A stretch of DNA of 64,000 nt from Chloracidobacterium sp. (GCA_016715795.1 JADJXP010000002.1:372001-436000); one strand, 5' to 3'. Shown: positions 24,548-33,978, numbered from the stretch's first letter. The notes: generated from the sequence alone by a model not told the origin. Program-made: numbers and translations.

Positions 24548-24641
24548 CCCATGTCACCTCCAATGTGATGTGTGTTCCCCAACCGTAATATAGCACTGGC
24601 TCGGTTTTCGAGCAATCACGACATCCGCGGCCTATGGCCGA

Positions 24642-26051
24642 TCAGTTCTCGTATGGCTTCAGCTGATCGGTGATCTTGGCTTTGTCGCCGACGACGACGA
24701 ACGTCATTTTGTCTTTTAGGAGATACTTTCGGGCCATTTCGGAGATGTCTGATGGGGTGACGGCGGTTAGTTTTTGGACGTAGGTGTCCAGATAGTTTGG
24801 GCCAAGTTCGTTGTAGTCGCCGGATTCGAGTTGGCCGATCACGCCGGTGCGGGATGAGTTTTGCAGGACGTAGATGCCGACCAGATAATTCTTGATGCCC
24901 TGCAGCTCGGCGTCGGACGGCGGTTCTTTTTGCAGGCGTTCGATCTCGTAGAGGATCTCCTTGATCGAAGCGCCGGTGTGCTCGGTGGTGACGTCGGCGT
25001 TCTCGATCCAATAGCCCGTTTTGTAGCGGTTCCAGATAAAGCTGTTGGGCGAATAGGTGTAGCCTTTGTTCTCGCGGATGTTGGCGGTGATGCGCGAGCC
25101 GAACGAACTGCCGAGGAGCGAGTCCATCACGGTAAATTTGATAAAGTCGTCATCCGAGGGCGACATCGCGGGCATTCCGAGATAGATGGTCGATTGTGGA
25201 GCACCGGGCCGGTCGATGACGTCGAGCGAGTACTTCGCGGCTATCTTTGGCGGGTTGCGGATCGGTTCGGGGCCTTTCTTCCAGTTACTAAATACTTTCT
25301 CGATAGCCGCTCTCATCTTCGCTGCGTCGAACTGGCCCACGACATACAGGTGGGTACGTGCCGCTCCGTACTGGTTGTAATAAAAGGACTTAACGTCCTG
25401 CATCGTATATGCCCTGAGGCCTTCCTCGGTCGGAAAGATCGAGCCATATGCGTGATCCGGGAAGATGACTGAGCGAAACTTTTCCCACGCCAGCGTGCCG
25501 GGCTGTGCTTTGCTGATAGCGAGCTCGCGGAGCTTATTGGCCCGGACCTTTGCGAGATCGTCGGCTGCAAATTTTGGATGGAGCATCACGTCGGCCAACA
25601 GCGAGAGAAAGCGCGTATCAAATTCTGATAATGACTCACCGCCGATGACAGTTTTGTCGGTCCCGGCCGAGGAGAAGATGCTGCCGCCCATTTCGGCGGT
25701 CTCACGAGCGATCTGTTCGGCAGTGCGATTCGATGTGCCTTCCTTTAACAGCGTCGATACCATGTCCGAGATCCAACGCTGGTTGCTCATCTCGTTGAGC
25801 GAGCCCGCGCGAACGACGGCCTGCATGGCGACCTTTGGCACGGAGCCGTATTGCACGAGCGTCACGCGCATGCCGTTGCTGAGCTTGTAGGTGTCTTGCT
25901 TTGGGAAAACGAACGCCTTGGGCTGGCCGCCGGCCGGAGGCGTTTCTTTCTGTGCCGCGATCGCGAGCGGCAGAACGAAGGAAATAACCGCAAAGGTGCA
26001 GAGACGCAGAGAAAAGGCTCTATTTACAATTTTGAATTTAGAATTTTGCAT
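24642..26051 (-). CDS. M16-family protein, non-catalytic partner subunit
   Basis: This 469-residue secreted protein (signal peptide ending about AIAAQ, residue 34) has the M16 peptidase fold, for example YKLSNGMRVTLVQYGSVPKVAMQAVVRAG recast in two LuxS-like halves. Where active members have HxxEH it reads WISDM (residues 93-97), so it lacks the zinc site. It follows the active M16 gene with a 5-bp gap, so the two are co-transcribed and likely form a heterodimer like the mitochondrial processing peptidase type or bacterial M16B pairs. The first codons fall in an AT-rich heptamer repeat (25988-26053), giving the odd start MQNSKFKIVN. Confidence 0.85.
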   Translation of the reverse strand: MQNSKFKIVNRAFSLRLCTFAVISFVLPLAIAAQKETPPAGGQPKAFVFPKQDTYKLSNGMRVTLVQYGSVPKVAMQAVVRAGSLNEMSNQRWISDMVSTLLKEGTSNRTAEQIARETAEMGGSIFSSAGTDKTVIGGESLSEFDTRFLSLLADVMLHPKFAADDLAKVRANKLRELAISKAQPGTLAWEKFRSVIFPDHAYGSIFPTEEGLRAYTMQDVKSFYYNQYGAARTHLYVVGQFDAAKMRAAIEKVFSNWKKGPEPIRNPPKIAAKYSLDVIDRPGAPQSTIYLGMPAMSPSDDDFIKFTVMDSLLGSSFGSRITANIRENKGYTYSPNSFIWNRYKTGYWIENADVTTEHTGASIKEILYEIERLQKEPPSDAELQGIKNYLVGIYVLQNSSRTGVIGQLESGDYNELGPNYLDTYVQKLTAVTPSDISEMARKYLLKDKMTFVVVGDKAKITDQLKPYEN

Positions 26052-26053
26052 TG
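25988..26053. repeat. inverted-arm heptamer/octamer element, copy 2 (at an M16 start codon)
   Basis: The left arm (about 25988-26017) is built from octamers such as TGCAGAGA and CGCAGAGA on the plus strand. The right arm (about 26020-26053), read on the minus strand, is built from heptamers such as AATGCAA and AATTCAA. The arms face each other with almost no core. The element contains the ATG of the inactive M16 gene and encodes the start of its signal peptide. Confidence 0.55.
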
Positions 26054-26056
26054 CTG

Positions 26057-27454
26057 TTACTCCGCGGTGGCCGATTTTTCGACATCAAGGATGACGACCG
26101 TGCGATTGGTTTTTCGCAAATATTCCTTTGCGGTCTTTTGGATCATTGCGGGCGTTACTTTTTTGAAATTCGCCTCGATCTGGTTGATGTTGTCGGGTTT
26201 GTCGTCAAACAGGGCAAAGCTCGCCAGAAGGTCGGCCCGGCCAAAGCCGCCGAATTGCGTCATCGTGTCGTAGAGCCCGCTGCGAAGTTTGACGATCGCT
26301 CGCTCGATCGTTTTTTGATCGACGGCCTTGTCCTGAACCTGTGCGATGACCTTATCGGCGGCGGCCAGTATTTCCTCGGGCGTATATTTTTCGTCGTGGA
26401 TCAGGTCGACACTAAAGAGCATCGGGCCATTGTAATTGAACATATTGCCCAAATAGCCGTTGATACCGCCGCTGAGGCCGCTGGTGTAGGTCTTGTTCTT
26501 AACGAGCTCCTGAAACAGCATCGAATCCTCGCCCTGAAGCAGTATCTGGTCGAGCAGGCCCATCGCATAATACTCAGGCGTGCCGCGCTTTGGCATCTGA
26601 TAGCCGAAGCCGATGGCGGGCTTCTTTGCGAGCGCATCCGTGCGGGTGACCGTCTTTTCCTTTTCCTGACGCGGCTCGGTCAACTCAGGAAGCGGCTCGG
26701 GCTTTTGCGACGGTATCTTTGCGAAATACTTATCGACCCAGCCCTTCGTTGCCTTTTCATCAAAATCGCCGGCCACTACCAATACGGCATTTTGCGGCTG
26801 GTAGTACTTGGCCGCGAAGGCCTTTGCATCGTCGAGCGTCGCGGCATCGAGGTCCTTGAGGTCGCCGTAAAAGTTGTGTGCGTTGTACCAGTTTGTGAAC
26901 GCTGCCATCGGCAGATCGATCCATGGGAACGAGCCGTAGGGTTGGTTCAGCACATTGACCTTGACCTCGTTTGAGACGACGCCTTGCTGGTTGGTGAGGT
27001 TTTCCTGCGTAATGTCGAGTCCCTTCATTCGGTCGGCCTCGGCCCAGAGCAGTGTCTCGGTCTTGTGGGCAGGGACGACGGCAAAATAGTTCGTAAAATC
27101 GAACCGAGTCGAGCCGTTGAGCACGCCGCCGTTCGATTCGACGAGCCGGATGAATTCCATCTTGCCCAGATTCTTTGAGCCCTGGAACATGAGGTGTTCG
27201 AATAGATGCGCAAAGCCGGTGCGGTCGCGCGGCTCGATCCGAAAGCCAATGTTGTAATACACGGCTACTGTCACGAGCGGTGCCGAATGCTCGGGCGAGA
27301 GCACGACCTTAAGGCCGTTGCCGAGCTTGTAATACGTTACGGGCACCTTGATGCCGCCTCTCTTCTGCGCGGCCGCGGCCGGAACGAGACACAACACGAC
27401 GGCAGCGGTCACGGCAAAGGTGGCCATAATGCGAGCTAGAGATCTCATAATCAC
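26057..27454 (-). CDS. M16-family zinc metallopeptidase, catalytic subunit
   Basis: This 465-residue exported enzyme (signal peptide ending VPAAAAQ, about residue 30) has the inverted zinc motif HLFEH at residues 83-87 and the third ligand Glu163 (VVSNEV), the exact HxxEH-x75-E spacing of family M16. Family members clip peptides or signal sequences inside a closed clamshell. The downstream gene encodes the inactive partner. A gap of about 160 bp holding a palindromic repeat separates it from the TolC gene upstream. Confidence 0.92.
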   Translation of the reverse strand: MIMRSLARIMATFAVTAAVVLCLVPAAAAQKRGGIKVPVTYYKLGNGLKVVLSPEHSAPLVTVAVYYNIGFRIEPRDRTGFAHLFEHLMFQGSKNLGKMEFIRLVESNGGVLNGSTRFDFTNYFAVVPAHKTETLLWAEADRMKGLDITQENLTNQQGVVSNEVKVNVLNQPYGSFPWIDLPMAAFTNWYNAHNFYGDLKDLDAATLDDAKAFAAKYYQPQNAVLVVAGDFDEKATKGWVDKYFAKIPSQKPEPLPELTEPRQEKEKTVTRTDALAKKPAIGFGYQMPKRGTPEYYAMGLLDQILLQGEDSMLFQELVKNKTYTSGLSGGINGYLGNMFNYNGPMLFSVDLIHDEKYTPEEILAAADKVIAQVQDKAVDQKTIERAIVKLRSGLYDTMTQFGGFGRADLLASFALFDDKPDNINQIEANFKKVTPAMIQKTAKEYLRKTNRTVVILDVEKSATAE

Positions 27455-27550
27455 TCCGTAGGGCGAACTGAATGCTTGTAATTCGGATTGTAGCCGAAAA
27501 GGTTTCAGGAATGCGAGAGGTACTATTTTAGAGGCCTTTGTTTGGGATCT

Positions 27551-27604
27551 ATTCGTGCATTGTGGCTAATCCTTCGAGAGCACCATTAGCCACGAATGCA
27601 CGAA
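27551..27604. repeat. palindromic ATTAGCCACGAATGCACGAA element, copy A
   Basis: Arms at 27551-27570 and 27585-27604 form an inverted repeat with one base missing in the left arm, around a 14-bp loop. The same element occurs intact at 63826-63881. Here it sits between two same-strand genes. Confidence 0.8.
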
Positions 27605-27617
27605 ATAAGACACTACC

Positions 27618-29300
27618 CTATTTGGTGACCGAGACGTTGTTGACGGAGAGCGTGGAGCCGATCGCTCGGTTAAACTCTGAGACGGCCTTATTCAGATCGG
27701 TGCGGGCCTGAAGCTCGCGGCCGAGAGCGGCGGTCAGGTCGGTTTGGCGCTGAAGTACGAGGTAGAAGGTCGTTGTGCCGGCTCGAAACTGCCGCTGCTC
27801 GCTGGCATAGAGCCCTTCGGCTGCGATCCTGCCCTCGGTCGCTGAAGCGAGCCGAGATTCGGCCGAGCGAAGAGACTGGAGCGTGTTGCGAACGTCAGCT
27901 TCGATCAACTGTTCGACCTGAGCGCGGTTGTTGGCGATGCGTTCACCCTCGACAAGCACACGGCCGAGATTGGCCTCGGCGGTTCGATTCCTCAAAGGAA
28001 ACGTTATCTGCACTCCGGCGCGGTAGGTTGGGAAGTCTTGGGCGAGCAGATTGCCAAGCGATGTAAAATAACCTCCGCGCAGATTCGCGGGTACGTTCGC
28101 GCCGCCGGACGAGAGCGGATTTGGCGTGCCGGCGAGGCCGGCGGACGTGTATGAGCCGACGAGGTCGATCTGCGGTTTGGCCTGGTTGCGGTAGAACTTT
28201 TCGTCAATGCGATTTATCTCGGCCAAGCCATCATATTGGGCAATCTCAGGCCGATTCCTGAACGCCTCGGTGACGGCAACCTCAAGCCCGATCCGCGGCA
28301 GGTCGAGTTCGGCGGATGTTACGGGCGTCAGCGGCCGCGACCAATCGGGAGCATTGCGGTCCGGCAACAGCAGCGTTTTTAAGGAATTCTCAGCTCGCGT
28401 AATGCTCTCCTTGGCGGCATAGACGGCCTGCTCAAGCGTCGCGATCTGTGAGTTTGCCGCGACGATCTCGATCGGGGCGAGAACGCCTTTCGCTGCCAGT
28501 CGTTTATTGCTCTCGAGTTGTTCGTGGGCCTGCCGCAAAGTATCGGTCTGGACCTGCAGGTTTCTCAAGGCATATACAAGGTCCCAGTAAGCTTGTTCGA
28601 CGTCCGAGATCACGGTGATAGCTTTTGATCGGAGTTGTGAATCGGAGATCTCGATATTCTTTTTGGCGATCTGGATCGAGCGCCGATTCGCGTCGATCCT
28701 ACGGTTACGCCAGAGCGGCTGAACGTATGACGCGATGAGACTCGCCGGGAACTGAGGGTTAAGCGTGGCGTTGCGATTAGACGTATTCGTGCGGGCCGAG
28801 TTAAAGACGACGTCATACGACCCGCCAAATCGCGGGACGAAACCCGACAGGCCGAGATCGTTAAAGAACTGACGCTGCGTCACCTTGCCGTCGACAGCGC
28901 CGCCAATGGTCGAGGCCGTCGGCGTCGTTCGGCTCTCGAAGTACGTCTGGGAGTTAACGAGCGGATCGTAGATGCCGCGAGCGGCTTTCAGATCAAAGTC
29001 AGCAATCTGTGCATCATTTCGTGAAACGTCGATATCGTTGTTGTTCTTCAGAGCCATCTCGATCGCAGCGGCGAGCGTGAGTGACAGCGGGTCCGCTGTC
29101 GTAACACCGACGCGATCGAGGCCCGGCAGCGGACGCGCCGGCGAACTGAATGTCGGAGCCGTCGGGTTCGGCTCCTCCGGCGTTGTCGTGGGCGTCGGCG
29201 TTTGAGCCTGAGTTTGTCCGGTGAGCAGCAGGGCGAGGCCCAATCCTGCGAATTGAGCGCCGAGGCCGAAAGCGCGAGTGATGATCGGTATTGGCGCCAT
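27618..29300 (-). CDS. TolC-family outer membrane efflux protein
   Basis: This 560-residue protein has a signal peptide (GLGLALLLTGQTQAQ, cleaved about residue 33), a Pro/Thr-rich segment and then two OEP repeats. These include long coiled-coil helices (SQLRSKAITVISDVEQAYWDL, QLESNKRLAAKGVLAPIEIVAA and a second copy toward the C-terminus, SLRSAESRLASATEGRIAAEGLY) and the conserved RAGVQITFPLRNRTAEANL strand. It forms the outer-membrane channel of a tripartite exporter. The ATG at 29300 is chosen: it lies one base after the stop of the RND gene, whereas upstream extension would run back through that gene. It is the last gene of the MFP-RND-TolC operon. Confidence 0.92.
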   Translation of the reverse strand: MAPIPIITRAFGLGAQFAGLGLALLLTGQTQAQTPTPTTTPEEPNPTAPTFSSPARPLPGLDRVGVTTADPLSLTLAAAIEMALKNNNDIDVSRNDAQIADFDLKAARGIYDPLVNSQTYFESRTTPTASTIGGAVDGKVTQRQFFNDLGLSGFVPRFGGSYDVVFNSARTNTSNRNATLNPQFPASLIASYVQPLWRNRRIDANRRSIQIAKKNIEISDSQLRSKAITVISDVEQAYWDLVYALRNLQVQTDTLRQAHEQLESNKRLAAKGVLAPIEIVAANSQIATLEQAVYAAKESITRAENSLKTLLLPDRNAPDWSRPLTPVTSAELDLPRIGLEVAVTEAFRNRPEIAQYDGLAEINRIDEKFYRNQAKPQIDLVGSYTSAGLAGTPNPLSSGGANVPANLRGGYFTSLGNLLAQDFPTYRAGVQITFPLRNRTAEANLGRVLVEGERIANNRAQVEQLIEADVRNTLQSLRSAESRLASATEGRIAAEGLYASEQRQFRAGTTTFYLVLQRQTDLTAALGRELQARTDLNKAVSEFNRAIGSTLSVNNVSVTK

Positions 29301-29301
29301 C

Positions 29302-32300
29302 TTAGATCGTGTCGGCTCCTGAATCGGCCTTTTTCTTCTTGAAAACCGAAAAGATGCTGCCGACGCCGCCCGATATCTTTTGCCAGACGGCCGTTTCGGC
29401 GGCGTCATCAAACAGCGAATAAAAGACCGGCACCGCCAACAGCGTAAGCAGCAGGCAAAGCGATTGGCCGCCGACGACCAAGATCCCGATCGAGCGGTTG
29501 GTGGCCGCACCGGCACCGGTGCCGAGGATGAGAGGGACCATTCCGGCAACCAGAGCGATTGTTGTCATCAGGATGGGACGCAGGCGGTCGCGGTTCGCCT
29601 GAATTATCGCATCGTAGCGGCCCATGCCCTGAGAGCGGAGATTGTTGGTGTGATCGATCTGGAGGATCGCGTTCTTTTTCACGATACCGAACAGCAGGAG
29701 GATGCCGAGGGCAGAAAAGATATTAAGCGTTTGCCCGGCGATGGCGGTCGAAAGCAATGCGAATGGTACCGCAAGCGGCAACGTCAGCAGGATCGTGACC
29801 GGATGGATGAACGATTCGAACTGAGCCGCCAGGATCAGATACATAAATACGAATGAGAGCAGAAACGCGTAGAGGAATGCGTTATAAGCCTTTTGCAGCT
29901 CCTTTGACTGGCCGGTCACGCCCGTTACATATTCGGCCGGCATATTAAGCTCGCTGGCGATGCGCTCCATTTTTGCGATCGCGTCAGATTCAGCTGCGTT
30001 TGGCGGCAGTCCGGCCGAGACGGTGACCTGACGCTGGCGATTGAGTCGGCTGATCGACGACGGCGACGTGCCCTCGGCGATCTTGATGACGCGGTCGAGA
30101 TCGACGGTGCCGCCGTTGGATGAGCTGACGGTAAAGAATCGAAAGTTGCTGCGGTCGCGTCGATAGGATTCCTCGGCACGGACCACGACGTCGTATTGAC
30201 GCGAATTCTCGCTGTAGGTCGATACGATCTGGCCGGCGGACAGGATATTTAACGCCTGCGCGACATCGCCGGCCCGCACGCCGAGGTCGGCGGCTTTTGT
30301 GCGGTCGATAGTGACACGGACTTCAGGATTGCCGACCTCGATCGACGTGTCAGGATCGCGATAGACAGGATCCTGCTTCATTTTCTCGACCATTGCGTTG
30401 GCATACTCGGTCAGCTTTGCCATGTCCGGCCCGGCGATATACATGCCGACACCTGATCCGCCGCGACCCAAGCCGATGCTGCCGGCGATCGATGAGGACG
30501 CCGAGACCGAGACCTGATAGTCCTTTGACGAGTATTTTTTTGCGATCTGCCGCGTTTGGTTGATGAGATCTGCCTGCGAACGAGCCCGCTCTTTTACCGG
30601 CAGCAGCGCGACGTTGATAAATCCGTTGTTCGAGCCCGAACCACGGCCGAAACCGGCGAGAATGAGCGTGTTTCTCACGCCGGGCACCTCGGCACGGATA
30701 TCACGGGCTATGCGGTCGAGCATTGATTGTGTCGCCGAGAGCGACGTGCCCTGCGGGCCTCGTAGATTTACCTGAAAGAGCGATTCATCCTCGTCGGGCA
30801 GGAACGCCATGCCGACAAATTTGTAAAGCGGCACGATCGACGCCACTGTGACGATACAAATCAGCACGACCGCCCAGCGAAACCTCATTGCGAGCCGCAG
30901 CAGCCATGTGTATGTTCCCTCGACCTTGCTGTAGAACCAGCCGGACTTGGAACTGTGTTCAGAATCCAGCGTTCTGCTTTCAGTGTTTTCGTTTTCCGAT
31001 GTAATGGCCACATCGCGATCATCGACACTCTGAACACTAAACTCTGAGCTCTGAACCTTCTTCCGCTTGATCCACCGTGCCGCAAGCATTGGCGTGAGCG
31101 TGAACGAAACTATCAGCGAAACTGCGATCGCCGCCGCTGCTGTAAGGCCGAAGGACGACATAAAACGGCCGACGATACCGGTCATGAAACCGACCGGAAC
31201 GAAAACCGCCAGCAGAGACAGCGTCGTCGCCAGCACGGCGAGTCCGATCTCTCGAGTTCCTTCAACGGCTGCCCGAAACGGATCGACGCCCTTTTCCTCG
31301 ACAAAGCGATAGATATTCTCCAACACGACGATCGCATCGTCGATAACGATGCCGACCATTAGCGTCAGTGCCAGCATCGTCATCTGGTTCAGCGAATAAC
31401 CGAGGGCCGCAATTGCGGCAAACGCTGCGATGATAGATACCGGTATTGCCAATGCTGCGATGATCGTCGACCGAAAATTCCACAAGAACAGAAAGACGAC
31501 GACGGCGGCGAACAAGCCGCCAAGCACGAGGTGTTCTTCGATGGCTGTCAGCGAGTTCTGGATGAACTCTGCCTGGTCGCGAACCAGAACGACCTTCATA
31601 TCGTCAGGCAGGTTTGGAATGATCGAGGCCATCCGTGTCTTGACGTTGTTGATGACCGCGATGGTGTTAGCACCGGCCTGCTTACGGATGCCGACAGAGA
31701 CCGCAGGGCTCCCGTCAAGCGAGGCGGCGGAGGAGGGCTCGCCGCCTGTTTTTTCGACCGTTCCGATGTCCTTGATCTTTATCGGAAATCCGTTGCGCGT
31801 CGCGATTACGACATCATTGAATTGACCGACCTCTGTCAACTTGCTCATCGTCCGAACGCCGAGCGTTCGCTGCCCCTCGACGATCGAGCCGCCCGGCATT
31901 TCCTGATTCTGTGAGCGGATCGCGGCCGTTACCTCGGTGACAGCGATATTGAATGCTCGAAGCCTGTCGGGATTGACGTTTATCCTGATCTGCGGCGAAC
32001 GCGCGCCCCAAATGAAAACTTCGCCGACGCCGTCAGCACTCTCGATCCGTTTCTGAATGAGCTCCTCGACCTGTTCGCTCAGCTCCATTACATTTCGCGG
32101 AGCACTGATGGTGTACATCAGGATCGGCTGCGAATCGGGGTCGCTCTTTTGTGCTGACGGCGGGTCGGCTGTTTCGGGCAATCGGTTGAGGACGTTGCTG
32201 AGCTTTTGCTGGACCTCTTGAAAGGCGACATCAGGGTCCTTGTCGAGGTTGAAGGCCAGCGTGACATTCGAGCTTCCGCGCGACGAGCTGGACCGCATTT

Positions 32301-32538
32301 CCTCGACACCGGGAACAGTGTTCAGAGCACCCTCGATAACGTCGGTGATCTCGGTCTCGATCTCCTCAGGAGCGGCTCCGGGATTGCTTGTTCTGACAGA
32401 GATCGTAGGCAGGTCGATCTTTGGGAATCGATCGACGCCCAGGGTAAAGAAGCTAAAACCGCCCACCACGGTCAGGAACATGACGATCACGGTCGCAAAG
32501 ACCGGTCGGTGGACGCATATTTCAGCCAGCCATTGCAT
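29302..32538 (-). CDS. RND efflux transporter permease (HAE1/AcrB-like)
   Basis: The 1078-residue inner-membrane proton antiporter has the duplicated RND topology. TM4 carries the proton-relay pair Asp400-Asp401 (MVGIVIDDAIVVLENIYRF), and TM10 carries the Lys in GIVKKNAILQIDHTNNL. Two periplasmic porter/docking lobes are present. The substrate range cannot be read from sequence; HAE1-type pumps export hydrophobic or amphiphilic drugs. An insertion of about 40 polar residues (494-534, between WIKRKK and WFYSKVEGTYTWL) lies in the cytoplasmic loop between TM6 and TM7. It is encoded by a heptamer inverted-repeat element. The start is two bases after the MFP gene. Confidence 0.93.
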   Translation of the reverse strand: MQWLAEICVHRPVFATVIVMFLTVVGGFSFFTLGVDRFPKIDLPTISVRTSNPGAAPEEIETEITDVIEGALNTVPGVEEMRSSSSRGSSNVTLAFNLDKDPDVAFQEVQQKLSNVLNRLPETADPPSAQKSDPDSQPILMYTISAPRNVMELSEQVEELIQKRIESADGVGEVFIWGARSPQIRINVNPDRLRAFNIAVTEVTAAIRSQNQEMPGGSIVEGQRTLGVRTMSKLTEVGQFNDVVIATRNGFPIKIKDIGTVEKTGGEPSSAASLDGSPAVSVGIRKQAGANTIAVINNVKTRMASIIPNLPDDMKVVLVRDQAEFIQNSLTAIEEHLVLGGLFAAVVVFLFLWNFRSTIIAALAIPVSIIAAFAAIAALGYSLNQMTMLALTLMVGIVIDDAIVVLENIYRFVEEKGVDPFRAAVEGTREIGLAVLATTLSLLAVFVPVGFMTGIVGRFMSSFGLTAAAAIAVSLIVSFTLTPMLAARWIKRKKVQSSEFSVQSVDDRDVAITSENENTESRTLDSEHSSKSGWFYSKVEGTYTWLLRLAMRFRWAVVLICIVTVASIVPLYKFVGMAFLPDEDESLFQVNLRGPQGTSLSATQSMLDRIARDIRAEVPGVRNTLILAGFGRGSGSNNGFINVALLPVKERARSQADLINQTRQIAKKYSSKDYQVSVSASSSIAGSIGLGRGGSGVGMYIAGPDMAKLTEYANAMVEKMKQDPVYRDPDTSIEVGNPEVRVTIDRTKAADLGVRAGDVAQALNILSAGQIVSTYSENSRQYDVVVRAEESYRRDRSNFRFFTVSSSNGGTVDLDRVIKIAEGTSPSSISRLNRQRQVTVSAGLPPNAAESDAIAKMERIASELNMPAEYVTGVTGQSKELQKAYNAFLYAFLLSFVFMYLILAAQFESFIHPVTILLTLPLAVPFALLSTAIAGQTLNIFSALGILLLFGIVKKNAILQIDHTNNLRSQGMGRYDAIIQANRDRLRPILMTTIALVAGMVPLILGTGAGAATNRSIGILVVGGQSLCLLLTLLAVPVFYSLFDDAAETAVWQKISGGVGSIFSVFKKKKADSGADTI
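30957..31056. repeat. inverted-arm heptamer element, copy 3 (inside the RND gene)
   Basis: The left arm (30957 to about 30990) begins GTTCAGA followed by degenerate heptamers. The right arm (about 31026-31056), read on the minus strand, again begins GTTCAGA with variants such as GCTCAGA. The arms face inward across about 35 bp. The element is translated in frame as the extra cytoplasmic-loop segment of the RND pump. Confidence 0.65.
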
Positions 32539-32540
32539 AC

Positions 32541-33827
32541 CTAGAAACTTACTTTTGCTCCCTCGTAGAGCTGGCCAAGATTGCTCGTCGCGACTGTCTC
32601 ATCGGCATCTACTCCCGACAAGATCTGCCAGGAATCACCTTCTTCGACACCTAACTGGACTACCCGCAATTTCGTAATTCCTTCCTGGATAACAAAGACG
32701 CGGTACGATTGCGTCGCCTCGTCGTTGTAAACCGCGGCTTTCGAGACGAAGACGCCCTTGCTGCCGCCTTCCCGATTTATTCGGACGGTGGCGAACATCC
32801 CTTGTCGCAATGCGTTATCACCATTCTCGAAGGTTGCCTCGACCTGAGCAGAACGAGAGGCCGGATCGACCGCAGGATTCAGGGCGATGACCGAGCCGGC
32901 AAAACGGCGGTCCTTGTAAGCGTCGACCTGAACGGAAACACCACGGCCAACCGATACATAGGGCACATCTGCCTCGGCAACCTGGATCTGTAATTTGATG
33001 GGGTTTGTCCGCAGGATCGTGGCGACGACAGTTGCGGTCGAGACGAATTCGCCCACCGCGACCGCGCGGTTGCTGATATAGCCAGAAAATGGGGCCCGAA
33101 CGACGGTATCGGTGACGGCCTGTTCCGCCAAGGCGACCTGGGTCTGTGCAGATTCGACATCGGCCCTCGCGCTTGCGATGGCCTGATTGCTTTGTCGGGC
33201 GGTATTGACCGCCGCGTCGAGCTGTTCCTTTGCAACATTTGCACGCGACCGCGCAGTATCGCGGGCCGTTCGATACTGCTCATAGGTGATCATTGCGACG
33301 TCGCCGGTCTCCGCCAGCTCGCGATAGCGTTTCTCGTTTGCTTCCGCCTGGCGAAGTTCCGCCTTCATTTGTTCGTAGTTCGCATTTGCGGACCGCACCT
33401 CGGGAATGGCCGATGCTTTGAATGAACCGCCGGACCCGAGTCCCAGTCGTGCCTCGGCTTGGAGAACGGAGGCCCGTGCCTTTTTTACCGCGGCCCGCGC
33501 CGACGCGAGCTCGAGTCGAGCATCACGGTCGTCGATCTTAGCGATAATGGCACCGCTGCCGACAAATTGGCCGACGTTGACGGCAATATTCGCGACCTTT
33601 CCGGCAACTTTCGGCGCGATGTCGGACACCTCGTCCGCGGTAAAACTGCCGGTCGCCTGGATGACCGACGCGACATCACGCGATTCGCTCTTTGCGACCG
33701 TGATCGCGATTGGCGGCGGTTCGGCGTCAGCATTGGCGTTGCGCGCTTGACGATCACCGCCTGATGAAGCACACGCGGCTGACAAGCCGGCTAAGCAAAA
33801 GATCGCACTGGTTCGTAGATCGAGCAT
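32541..33827 (-). CDS. RND efflux periplasmic adaptor (MFP/HlyD) lipoprotein
   Basis: The 428-residue adaptor has a lipoprotein signal (LAGLSAAC, lipidated Cys19). A barrel-sandwich half begins at ATGSFTADEVSDIAPKVAGKVA, and a coiled-coil hairpin runs from about residue 110 to 215. The second lipoyl half follows (TVVRAPFSGYISNRAVAVGEFV), then the beta-barrel and membrane-proximal domains. It links the RND pump to the TolC-like channel. It is the first gene of a three-gene operon with 1-2 bp gaps (MFP, RND, TolC), the normal order for such exporters. No regulator gene is adjacent. Confidence 0.92.
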   Translation of the reverse strand: MLDLRTSAIFCLAGLSAACASSGGDRQARNANADAEPPPIAITVAKSESRDVASVIQATGSFTADEVSDIAPKVAGKVANIAVNVGQFVGSGAIIAKIDDRDARLELASARAAVKKARASVLQAEARLGLGSGGSFKASAIPEVRSANANYEQMKAELRQAEANEKRYRELAETGDVAMITYEQYRTARDTARSRANVAKEQLDAAVNTARQSNQAIASARADVESAQTQVALAEQAVTDTVVRAPFSGYISNRAVAVGEFVSTATVVATILRTNPIKLQIQVAEADVPYVSVGRGVSVQVDAYKDRRFAGSVIALNPAVDPASRSAQVEATFENGDNALRQGMFATVRINREGGSKGVFVSKAAVYNDEATQSYRVFVIQEGITKLRVVQLGVEEGDSWQILSGVDADETVATSNLGQLYEGAKVSF

Positions 33828-33978
33828 ACGCGTCTAGATACCGTATTCTATAACAGGCCGGCCGTTTGTTGCCGCAGCCGCACTGTAAAGATTTGTCAAC
33901 GGTGACGGGCTGCTGACGTGAATTCATCCGGTCAAAATGGTAAAGTTTCCGATGCGCCGAGAAGGCGCGTTTTTGACT

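Noticed and set aside
26051..26974. 307-codon open frame antisense to the catalytic M16 gene
   Set aside because: The M16 motif and spacing on the minus strand are exact; the plus-strand translation is Arg/Leu-rich with no domain.
29301..29549. N-terminal extension of the TolC gene by 83 codons
   Set aside because: It runs back through the end of the RND gene, and the conserved signal peptide begins at the ATG at 29300.
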